From Halictus rubicundus (Eukaryota; Arthropoda; Insecta; Hymenoptera; Halictidae), in NCBI RefSeq assembly GCF_050948215.1, contig NC_135156.1, forward strand, positions 16,367,257 to 16,431,256: 64,000 nt of DNA, in the 5' to 3' direction. Both the position numbers and the translations under genes were made by a program. Positions 1 through 11,700 of the stretch are shown here, piece after piece. Positions within the stretch are counted from its first letter, which is position 1. The number at the start of each line of letters is the position of its first letter. Below the pieces are notes generated by a model. That model worked only from the letters and a program-made list of their open reading frames with translations. It did no database searches and had not been told where the DNA came from.

Positions 1-829
1 AGTCGTCCGTCGTCGACGAGGATAAACCTGGCGAGATGATCATCCGTCTCGCAAGCTTTGACCGATATCCTTTTTCGTATTGCTATAGTTTCCACCGATT
101 ATCCGTATAATTATACAAAAATAAATTGCTCGTTGCCGTGCGAGTCTTCGCTAGATATCCGACATCCGGGCACGGTTCTCGGACGTTGTTGTCAGAAACG
201 CTCAGTAAACGAAGACGCGCTTCGACTCGCGAAAGAACATTGTAACCGAGTGCACGTCAATGTGATGCGCGAGATCGCGTACCGTGCTTCTACGTTGACA
301 CGTAATCGCTAAAAATCGATCGCCTAAACGGCCTAACGGAACGTTACGAGAAACAAATGCAATTTTCCTTACACTCGATCCGCCGTTCTTTCTCTCGTTT
401 CTGACGCGCGGGAATCTCAAACAGAACGGTGGGGGGTCAGGGGTCAGGGGTCAGGGGAGCAAGGGAGGGAAAAAGAGGACGACGTCGACGCTTCGGAACT
501 ACGGTTCGATTCGATCGGCTACTTTGGCGATTTCATAATACTCTTCCGCGATGACAGAGAACTGTCTTCTCGCGTTTTGCACATATAGAGCTACGAACGA
601 TAAACGACTGGTGACCCGTGACGCGCACGCGTACCAGTCCGAGTGTTTTGCGTCATCGGTTTGTTAGGTTGCTCGATCCTACGCGATTCTCTTTGTCAAT
701 TTATGTACACGCTTTAGATCAGGTATACTCGTATCGGATACGAACGAACGAACGGACAACGACGACGACGATGATGACGACGGTCGAACGCGTTCGGGTG
801 AATCGCACGTTTCAAGATCCTACGTATTC
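1..829 (-). other. TOX 3' untranslated region and downstream flank
   Basis: This stretch lies downstream of the TOX stop. I see no recognisable coding exon. It holds a GGGGTCA triplet repeat (431-457). I found no clear minus-strand AATAAA, so the transcript end is probably outside the window or uses a variant signal. Confidence 0.5.
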
Positions 830-1168
830 TTATTTGACGGTGGAAAAGTTCTGTTGTGGATTTTGATTCGACGAGACCCACGTGGTGAACACGTCCCTGC
901 AGTGGCTGACCACGCATTCGTTGCTGCAATACTCATCCTCCCATTCGCTGTTCGCAACCGCGGGATTAGGGCAACCATGCCTGATGCACGCGTTCGACGC
1001 CGGTCGTTGACCGGTTATGGTCGCCTGGCCTGTGCTACCGGCCGGAGAAGGAGTCGACATCGAATCCCCTTTGGGAGGGCTCGCGTGCAATATCTGTTGC
1101 TGCTGGTGTTGGTGATGATGCTGCGACTGGTGTTGCACTTGAACCTGTTGCACTTGCTGCTGCTGCAC
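830..1168 (-). CDS. TOX: TOX last coding exon (cysteine-rich C-terminus)
   Basis: Acceptor cgtgggcag; 112 codons and a TAA stop at 832-830. It encodes Q/H-rich sequence and then the conserved block with CIRHGCPNP, DEYCSNECVV and HCRDVFTTW, diagnostic of the TOX C-terminus. The spacing of the five cysteines suggests metal binding, which is an inference. Confidence 0.95.
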   Translation of the reverse strand: MQQQQVQQVQVQHQSQHHHQHQQQQILHASPPKGDSMSTPSPAGSTGQATITGQRPASNACIRHGCPNPAVANSEWEDEYCSNECVVSHCRDVFTTWVSSNQNPQQNFSTVK

Positions 1169-2081
1169 CTGCCCACGTGCACCGATATACCGTGTTAGTT
1201 ACGAAGAAAATTAGCCTACCTTGCTTCGAGTGCTCGAAAGCGTTTGCGATAATCGATTGGTTATCGGTAGACTGCGGATCTTTTATGCAAAATTGATACT
1301 TGGAAATGTCTAATAATTTTAATGAGTCGAAAGTAATGTATCGAGGCTATACAGCTACCAATTTTTCTTATAAATGAATAAAATCTACAGTCTAGTCATC
1401 GACTCTGTCAAGGCTCACCTGCATGTATTGTTGCTGGGAGACCTGCTGTTGCATGTGCTGCTGTTGCTGCTGAGACTGCGACTGCGGCTGTTGCGATTGC
1501 TGGCCAATGTGCGTCGACACCATCGCAGTGTTCATCATACCCTGAACAAGGAGAACAGTTGATAATCCAAAATGCGAATGTGATTATCCATATTATAAAC
1601 ATGTTTTTAATCATATTCAATTCTTTTTTGATTGACCAGTTGGTCAGATTGTAAAGACTGCAAGGCCAAGAATTAATTGTAAACAGTTATGTATAGCCGA
1701 TTCAAAGCTGATTCTTTATTTAAAAAAATCATTTCCCGGACAATGAACGAGGATCGATCGCGTTTCTTTTGAAAATGTTTGAAGAGCTTACGCGAACAAG
1801 CGAGTGAACAAAGATAAGTCACCTGCTGAGGCTGTTGCTGTTGCGGGTTCCCCGTCATGTTCAAATGATGAGCCGACTTCTTCATCTGCATCTGTTGCTG
1901 TTGCTGGGGATGCGGATGATGGTGCTGGTGTTGATGCTGATGCGAATGCGGATGCGCGTGCTGTTGCTGAGGAGACGGTGGCTGAGGTTGCGGGCTATAG
2001 ACCTGATACGAAACGCTCACGGGGGTCCCGCTTCCGGTGTAGTTCCCGTACGTGGCGTACTGAACCTGTTGCTGCTGTTGT

Positions 2082-2113
<32 letters not shown>

Positions 2114-3122
2114 TTGTTGTTGTTGTTGTTGAGGGGACGCCTGTTGCGGCTGCTCGTTTTCAGCCGCGCCTTTGCTAACGAGAGACGCTCTGTATGCCGC
2201 CAGAGCTTGCAAGTACTCCTTCTTCGCCGCTTCGGTCTTTTTCTTGTAAACCTAAAATAAAACGACGAGGACTAAGAAGATGGAACAGAGGACAAACGGT
2301 ACACAACACCGTCAGCGACAAAAACCGGCACTCACGTTCTTGTGTTCGCTGTCCAAAGCATCCCACATCGAGGCAACGATCTTCGACACCTCACCGAAGC
2401 TCGCGGTCGCGTTTTTACCCTTTATCGCAGCTTGTGTGTCCCTGAAGAACAGAGCGTACGCCGATACTGGTCTGAAACGGAAATTACATCGGCGAATGTA
2501 GACTCTGCGAGTGTTTGGTAAAATGGGATCAGTGAAATTGCGGAACGGCTACCCTCGGATTTCGATGATTTTTCGATATATTATTTAACGGTTTTAACAC
2601 CTTTTTCTCTCGCATGATAGTGGCGGTCTCGATTAGTTTCCGAGACGTTCGCGAGAATCGGTACCAGTGAATTCTATCTACACGTGTGCGTTCAAAAATC
2701 CCATGTACGGTAAAAGGGTATCTGTTCCGCAGGTTTACTAAAAAACGATACTCGCTTTTGTGGCTCGTTCGGATCCCTCTTCTTCTTCTTTTTCTGCGAC
2801 TTCGGCTTCCTCTGGTTCTTCGCGCCGACGTCAGCTGGCTCCGGCGACGGTCGCTTTATCCCTGTGATCTGAAGAGACCGATGTTACCAATCGTGTACGA
2901 ATGATTCGCGAATCATTTCTCGTCGGCGTACTTACGATTCCAGAGTGCGGCGTGCTGTCGTCGCTGTCCTCGCTGGTGGTAGTGTTGTTGTTCGGCTCGG
3001 GCACGTTGCTCGACTGTATAGTGGGCGGACTACCCCCAGTGGGACTCCTGTATTGCATCTGCTGCTGCTGCATCTGTTGTTGCTGATTATGCATGTACTG
3101 CATATGCTGTTGCATCTGTGCT

Positions 3123-3160
<38 letters not shown>

Positions 3161-4552
3161 CTGTTGCTGCTGCTGCTGTTGCAACAACATCATCTGCTGA
3201 TTTCCGTGTTGCTGACGCGGGGAACTCATCGGCGCGTACGAGCCCGGCGGACTACTATAGCTGGAGCTGTAATAAGAACAAATTCTAAGTCGTTGAAATT
3301 GCTGTCCGAAGTCGCTAGGGATTAGCGAGGTAGCTCGTTCATTAACACTAGGTTCACGGAGCATTAAAAGTGAGTATTTTACATTGCTTTATAAAAATAA
3401 GAAGAACGCGTCTATCCAAGTTTTCAGCCATTTTTCAAATAATATATACCTAAGGAAATAAGTTTGACGAGTAATTCCGCGTCGATGGATCTTCGCAATC
3501 TCAATAATCGTAAGTTAAAAATATTAGAATCCGTCATGTTGACGGGTCCCGTAAACCTAGTGTTAAATACTAAATTTTGATTTTTAAATTTTTCCTCTAA
3601 ATGGTCAGTATTTACGCCCGAATCGAGTTCTTTGTTTAAATTTTTCTTTATTCTAATGAAAACCGCGCAGAGTAAATTCAATCTTCTCGCTTCTACACGG
3701 TGTTCGTCGGGAATCAAACTGGATTGAAAGATTGAAAGCGATGGGACATCGCAAAACGCAAGGGTCGCAAAAAGATAAGTTATCCGAGGACGTCGGGGCC
3801 AACGGGGTAGGTTTTCGCCCGGCGTAGGAAAACGCGTGGCCCGTGTCAGATTAGGGGAAACGCGACGCGACGCGACGCGACGCGACGGGACGCGCCGATA
3901 AACGAATCGACGGCGGGCAGCTTACCCGACGCTGATCGGTTGCATCGCGTGGTCCTGCTGCATGTACAGCGACTGCTGATATCCTCCGGGATCCAGATTT
4001 AATCCGTCCGGGGACTGTTGAATGCCGCCGGTGGACTGCATCATCTGTGAAATCGTGTTCAAAGGAATTTCAAAACGAGTCGACCAAACGTTTCCGTTGC
4101 TGTTCTGTCGCGTCGGCAACGAAGAACTCACCCTCGCCTGATAGCTGTGCATCTGTTCGTGCTGAGCCTGTTGCTGCGACTGTTGTTGCTGTTGCTGCTG
4201 CTGCTGTTGCTGCTGCTGCTGTTGCTGTTGCTGTTGCCTCTGGTGCTGCTGCTGCTGGTGCGAGTGAGAATGAATCGAAGGAATATCGAAATCCTCGTCG
4301 CCGAAGCTGGGCGTGTGAAACGTCTACGAAGAAAGGGAAAGTTGACGAACGGTTGAACGCATCGAAGTAGCGCGGCCTGCTCGGATCGGCGAATCAACGT
4401 GGCACGCGCGGGAAGAGCTTGCGTAACAAAGACAGAAATCGGAAAAAACTTGAAAAATCTGCCCTCCACATGCCCGGTTCGCGGACTTGGATCGTTTCCG
4501 TTTCCGTATCCGTTTCCAGTTCCGGTTCTCCTGCACCGTCGTCTCCGGCGCG

Positions 4553-4595
<43 letters not shown>

Positions 4596-5565
4596 CTCTC
4601 GTCGTTCTCGAAACGGATACATACATGGCCTTGCGACATCGTGGTTCGAACGACAACGTGTTCGTTCGTTTCGTTAGACTCGCGGCGCGTGTACATGTAC
4701 GCACGCCGCAAAATTCGTGTTTCGGGGTACAAGGGGCACGGAGGGGGTACACGGAGGGGCGCGGGAAACAAAGGGAACGAAATTCGTGTTGTACGCGCGA
4801 GTCCATGGGGGAATAAAAGTTTTTAAATTGGATTTAATAGCGTCAGGAATTTTCCTTTGAAGGAACGTACTTGCCTATTGATCGAGTACACCTACCTCTG
4901 CCTCCCTTCTCCTCCCCCATGCCCATCGCGTTACCCCTTAACTCGCGGTGTTTCTCTTACTCTATCGTTCCGCTCCCGCTCCTCCTCACCCCCGTCCCTT
5001 TTCGCTGCGCGCTTTACCCCTCCGCTATCGTGTGTACGCGTACATCGTATCCGTCCCGGCCCGGCTCGGCCCGGCCCGGCCCGTCCCGTCTCGTCCCATT
5101 CCAACCCATCCCATCCCGTCGTCCCGTCCCGTCCTATTTCAACTACTCTTACCTCCTACTCTTACTCCTACTCCTACTCCTTCTCCAGCGCACCCACTCC
5201 CCGAAACCCCGTTCCGTCTCCGCCGAATCGACTACGCATCTATCCATCTTCTTCCTCCACCGGGTCGAAACTTTTCTTTCTCCGTTCGCCTGTTCCACCC
5301 CCTTTCTTCTCTTTGCCCCTATTATATACATATATATGTATATATATATATGTATATATCTATATACCTCCGGCAAGATAGTGGTAGGTTTGCTTGGTGC
5401 TCTCGCCTGGTTTCGCGATCCTATTCGCCCGTGTCTTCGTTCCCAGCGAGCGACGACGCAACGAGCTCGTTCTCGTGTCCGCGTACACGCAGAGCATATG
5501 CTCGTCTTGTACAGCCTCGCGTTACCCGCGTAACTCGCGCCCTTACCCGCATCCACGAGCAGATT

Positions 5566-5612
<47 letters not shown>

Positions 5613-8600
5613 ACGTAAAGGGACCTTCGTGAAGGTCCTTCGTATCCTTCAGCGTCCTGCCTCCGAGAGAACGACTCGAGGAAGCAACGCGGGACAGAGA
5701 AGCATGCCTTGTCCTGCTTGTGCGAAACTCGCCTAAGCCTTCCCCCCTGGGTTCTCTGCGCGGGCCGGCAGACGACACCCTCTGTCGCTCGGAACGATGC
5801 GGCCCAACCCGATCCCAAAAACCGTGTCGAGAGACGGGGCAAACTGTATCGGTATGTTGTACCGGCGGACGCGCGCGCGCGCGCACACGTTTCGTTCCCT
5901 TCTCGTTTCCGTTTTCCTCGGGGAAACTCCGATCGTTCAATTTCTGAGAGCCTAAAGGGAACCGTGGGGAGAGGCTAGTACACCTAGTTGTTCTCGGGGG
6001 CGATTTTACGAAATGAGGAAAATCGGTGAGAAGATGGAGCCCACCGGAGACATCCAGAAGCTCAGTATCAGGACCGGTCCGTGATCGGTTAGGGTGCCGG
6101 GCGAGCGGAACGTGCACGCGCGTTCCTTCCGCGTCCGATTTTTGGCTCGACCGTGTTTCTCGCTGGAGAAGTCGCGGCAACTCACCTGATCGGCCATGGC
6201 GTAGCCCTCTTGATGATGATAAGGCGTCGGGTGATGAGACTGCGGCACGTTCAGCGCGAAATCGAGGTTCTCGTTTCTCTGGAAACAGACAAACGACGTT
6301 AACCGTCGCTCACGGCTGAATCATTGCCGAACTATGGGGCTTGGACCTCTCCGTTCGAACGCGGAACGCCGAGGGTCGGACGAGAGGGGGTCGAAGGGGA
6401 ACGAAACGCGCTCTTTCAATTTATTCGTCGGAGAGTTTCGATTCGTCCTGATCAACCGTCGGCTAGCCGTGTTGCCTAGGCCGACCCCCGACAACGACGA
6501 CGACGACGTTCGTTTCCTAGTACGCTTACAAGCTTTTTCCCTCGCGAGAGTCTCCTTTCCCACCCACCCCCTCAGTACCTACAACTAGATTACCGCGGGC
6601 TAGAGCGAAGAAGAGTGATAACCAAAAAACAAAAAACAAAAAAAAAACAAGCCAAAGACAAAGCGCATTCATCCGTTCGTCGACGGGACGCCAAGCCTCG
6701 AACAGAAACATTATTAGGTTCTTTATGTGCGTCTCGAGTTCGATTCGGCCGCCTCCCCTTACGTTCGTTACCGTCGCTGCTTCCACCACCATCGCCGGTA
6801 CCCAGCACCCACCACCACCACCAACACCACCACCACCACCTCCACCAGCAGCAGCACCGCCACCACCACCACCACCACCACCGCCGCCGCCGACGCTACC
6901 CACCCTCGACCAAACGCGTTACTCGCGTTCCTTCGCGGTCATCGACCCTTTGGCGCTTCCCTCTGGTTTACCGGATTCGTTCGAACGAAAACGCGATCAA
7001 AATCCCCGTGTTTCCCATAGTCTGCGTCGCTTTTCTTTTCTTTTTTTTTTTTTGTTTTTCAAAACCGAGAACAAACGATCCAGCGAACCGAGAGTCGGTT
7101 CCTCGAAAACCGAGGAGCAGACCTCGAGGAGAAGGACGTTGCTCCGTCTTCGTCGGTCGTAGCGGTCCCCGACATCTGGTAGGCGGGACGCGATCCTCGT
7201 TTCTCGATGCACCGATACGCGGCCGTTCCGACCGGGAACGATAATAATTCCACTAAACGAACAGGTGCGTCAAATCGGTTGCTCTCTTCAGCGAAACCTT
7301 TCCCCGTCGGAGAAAGAATCGGGGATTCGGGAGGAACGATCGTTTCGGCAACGGGAGACGATCGGCTGGCTCGCGCGAAACGAGGGAGAGCAGAGAGTAG
7401 TAGTACACGCTTGCTTTTTCCAGCAGAAGCAACAGCAGGCAGACGGGCTGGCGGCCGGTCGAGCAGGCAAGAAAGCGAACAGGTAGGTAGATAGGTAGCA
7501 GGTAGGCTGCGGGGCAGGTAGGTAGGTAGGTTGGTGGGTAGGTAGGTAGACAGGAAGGTAGGCAGATAGGTAGGTTGGTAGGTTGCTAGGTGGACGAACG
7601 CGAGCGAGCATACAACGGGCGAGTAGATTCAGAGATCGGCCGTGGAGAACGATGTAACGTGTTATTTGTCGAGTGTACGGCTCGAGGACGGCAATCTGGA
7701 GAATGATTCCGCTTCCCGGTTTCTGTCGAATCGACACGACGGTCTCTCGTTGCGCGTGGCCGCGTGGCCGCCAACAATACCGTAATGGCGCATACAAATT
7801 ACGGGACGAGAGACACGGTCGTTTTCGATCGAAAGCGGTTCGTACTCTGTTCCGATTGTCGCAACCGTACGACTCGAATCTCGGGACCAGGTTTTCCTTC
7901 GGCCACGGATAGAGAAGGAGATGGAGAGAGAGAAAGCATGTTAAAGATCCGAGCGAGCACGGGTAAGCGAGAAAAGAGAAGAGCGGAGATCTAATAGATA
8001 TACTCGAACAGGTCTGTTACTCGATGTAAGCAACGTTAAACCTGTTCCTCGGCGCCCCACCCCCATCGCCGACACCGTCACCATCTCGCTCTCCTATCCC
8101 CACTCCGACCCGCTCTCGACCATTATCCTTTGTAATTCGCAGCTCGTTGCTCCCCTCGTTGCTCGTGCAGTCGTTCTCAATTTCTGATGAAATTCAATGG
8201 TTACGAGCGCAGTCATCGGACACCGCTGTAAAACTCCATTTTCTACCGATTCGTTTGGCAAATCGGGGGAACGGGGAGAGGGAGATCGAACGACTCGATC
8301 CGAAGATCTTCGTTGATCCCGTAGCGCGCAACGAATTCGGACAGAGAGAGAACCGTGTCTCGGTTTCTCTGACGGGAGAACGTTTCAAGGGCTCGACGTA
8401 ACAGAGGGAGAAGAACGAAGGGCGAACGAAGATGTTTCGTCGTCGGAACGTGTCGGTCGCTTCGCGTATAATTAGCCGGGCGACGATCCGAGCAGATGAC
8501 AAACCGGAAAAAAGTAAAATGGAGAGAAAACAAGTTCGCTTTGAAAAATATGATGGCGTGCCGCGGCTCGAATTCGGAGACTTTCCGTAGCGTTCGAGAG

Positions 8601-8747
8601 GTGGCGCTCGACGCCACGCGTTTACGCCGTGTGCAGGCGTCGAGAGAAAATGCGAGAGCGTCGAATGGTAACCTCTTCGCGATATCGTGGAGAATTCGAT
8701 ACACATGGCGATACGATTCGTAGCCGAGTTCGCGGCTTGCGAGAGAC

Positions 8748-8782
<35 letters not shown>

Positions 8783-11700
8783 GAGACGCGACCGGACGCG
8801 TTCGCAAGAGAAGCGTCGTTCCCAAACAGCGACTTACCGTGCAGCCAAGTAGTACCACGGAGCATGCGACGCAACGAAATCCAGATTATCGACTCTCGAG
8901 ATGCACGTGCAAAAGCTTCACAGGTACGCTCGAAACACACAAACGTTGGAACGACCGATCACCGATACTCCGGATTCACCAGATGCCCGTCTTTCAGTTT
9001 TCGATTTCCACTTGCCAGTGGAGAAAATGAAATAGTTCGGAACACACACACGCGCGCGCGCGCGATTATCGTACGGCGTCGCGGCCGTTCGAACGCGTAC
9101 CCGCGACGTGGACTGGATGTTTAAACGATGGCGTAACGCCTGCCACACCGCGTGTAAACACGCGCGCGATAGACGGAACAAGACACACACGAGCACCAGA
9201 CCGAAAGACAGCGCGTGATCGAGTTTCGAATTTGCTGCGCAACGTACACAACCGCTCCGCTCGGCTCGGCTCGGCACTACTCGATTCGAGTCGAGTCGAC
9301 TCGTGGCGTAACCGGTGACAGCGTGGCAAAACGACGCGCGCTCCTCGCGGCGGCCGGCGCGGGAATGATTCAAGAACCTTTGGTTCGTGGCACGCGCCGA
9401 TGGTGGGGATATGCGAGCGATCGCGACAGGGGTGCGAGGGGAAACACGGAGAATCAACGGATCCGAGCACAGGGCCGAGTAGAACCGACAACCGAACCGA
9501 ACCGACCCCCTACCATCCCCCAAACCAACGACACCGCTGTCCAACAAATACAATGACTCCCACTAATATTCGGACGATCTACAGTCGGTCCTATAAGTAT
9601 TCGTACGCTCTTTAGGGGGCCTGCATGGTTCGAAATCCATATACGTATGCAAGGGTCAACATCTAGACAAACTGCCGCTTCAATATTGCAATCAGCAGTT
9701 TAGAAGTGGTCAATTGTGTTTCCTAAATCTCCAATCTACGTCTGTATGGAGCCCAAATTGCGAATTTTTACCTCATCGTGGAGTAATTTGTGTAATGTTT
9801 GGCAGAAAAGTCGAATTCTGAAGCAAGTATCATGTCACAAGATGGCTGCCGCTGAAAGATTCTCTTAATTTCGAGAGATTTAGTGTTCGTATCGAAAAAA
9901 AAAGGCTCTATACAGACGTAGCAAAGACATGTACAAAGACGGTGGTATGCATTTTTAATTGATTACTTACTTATTTAAGACGTAAAATGTCTAGAAAAAA
10001 GGCACAGGATAACAAGGCCAAATGCCTGCCGGCCCCCTTAACAGTTTGATCGCCAAACTAGATACCCCCAGAATTCCATAAAGTCGAAGTAAGTTATTTA
10101 ATGAAATAAAAATTGCGAAAAATTAAATGTATGCCACTAAGTAATCCTCCAACTTTCTTGCATGTTACAGATCCTAATCATGTTTAGTACAATGAATATA
10201 TCAACGTAAAAATTCATTTTAAAACCTGCACAAATAATTCCGTCACCCGCATATGGGTGACGTGGCGTTCAACGCGTTAAAAATCGCATAACTTTGTCAA
10301 TATTGAACTATACTACTTGAATTTTTTTTAGAAGTTGGAACAATTGGATCACTACATAAAGCAAAAAAATTTTTTTACGAAAATTTCAATTGGTCGAAAG
10401 TGCAGAGAAAATACTGAAAGTTGTATTTTGTTACTTTTTTATGTGGACTTACATTGAAAATTTAGAAAGTACGATTTGTAGATCTGTATGAATTATACAT
10501 GTTCTGAGAATTTCATCAAAATCGGTGAACGTTGCAATGAGCTGCAGATGTTCCAAAATGATCGCATAAGCGCGAAATTCGCCCTTAAGTTTTCATGGTT
10601 AAATGTTTGTAGCTCAGTGCAATGTTGACCGATTCTGATGAAATATTCAGAATATGTATAATTGACACAGATGTACAAAACGTACTTTTTACATTTTTAA
10701 TATAAGCCCGCATAAAAAAGTTGCAAGATACAACTTTTAGTACTTTCTCTGTAATTTTGACCAATTGCAATTTTAATCAAACATTTTTCTCACGTTATGT
10801 AGTGATCCAATTGTTCTCAAAAAACTTCTCAAAAAAATTCAAATACTACAGTCCAATATTGACGAAGTTATGCGATTTTTAACAGCGTCCGAATATTAGT
10901 GGATGTCACTGTAGGTTTGCAACAATATGGAGGTAGCTACGCTCCTTTTTGTTTTTTTAATTTTTCGGCGTCGATTTCTCTAACCATCGATCCTCGATTG
11001 TTGATGAAAATATCCCCCTCCTGTGCAGTCTTCGTCGAATTTCATTGTACACTCTAATTCGATCAATTACGTTTCATTCGTAACTTCGTATTTTCAGCGA
11101 ACACATCGAATTACGACGCAATCGGGCAGAAATAAATTTCACGGTATGTACACCGTTCCCACCGATTTACACGGTTTTCAAAATAATGGATTTTCAAAAA
11201 TAGAAACTTTTAACACTCGATTGTCTATTTGATTCGTACAAACGATCCGAGTTATTATCAGTAGACTGCGGATCTTTATGGAAAATAAAAATTTTAGTTT
11301 TTTGTATGAATTTTGTATTTCACTGGATACATTTATTTAAATTGGATTTTCATTCGAGGAACATACCAGGGTAGAAATACGTACGCGTGATCTTTCACCT
11401 GGTACAAAAAGAAGTTAGCTGCGAGCGATAAGTATGGTGGTTTCGCAACAGATAGCATTGCGTGTTTAATACGTTTCGTGCAGTAAAGAGGCAGCTCTGT
11501 GAAGCTATCTCCTTCGTTCTATAAACTTCTGTTTCATTGTATCGTTAGGATATTATTACTTCTAAATAAGTTATCTTCCATAGTTATGGTCGCCATACAG
11601 TGTACTCTTTAAAATCCCTGGGCACTTCCTGCTTCTTTTCTACCGTGGCAGAAATGAGGCAACTTCAATAAGTAAAACGTACTTATTCGACCAGTTACAA

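Larger units (their letters stand above)
9560..10906. mobile_element. Foldback element with ~320 bp arms, left arm interrupted
   Basis: CCACTAATATTCGGAC near 9560 is matched by its reverse complement at 10889-10904. From 10277 to about 10580 the sequence is repeated in inverse orientation back to about 10890 (AAAAATCGCATAACTT pairs with its complement near 10870). The two arms would form a hairpin of roughly 300 bp. Between the outer left end and the left arm sit two further insertions (about 9615-10041 and 10038-10280). No transposase seen. Confidence 0.7.

Noticed and set aside
1804..2260. Plus-strand frames rich in leucine, valine or alanine
   Set aside because: Shadows of the polyglutamine-coding TOX exon on the minus strand.
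4857..5736. Several overlapping plus-strand frames of 135-262 codons
   Set aside because: All three frames are open at once, a sign of compositional bias; they lie in a TOX intron and on the opposite strand to it.
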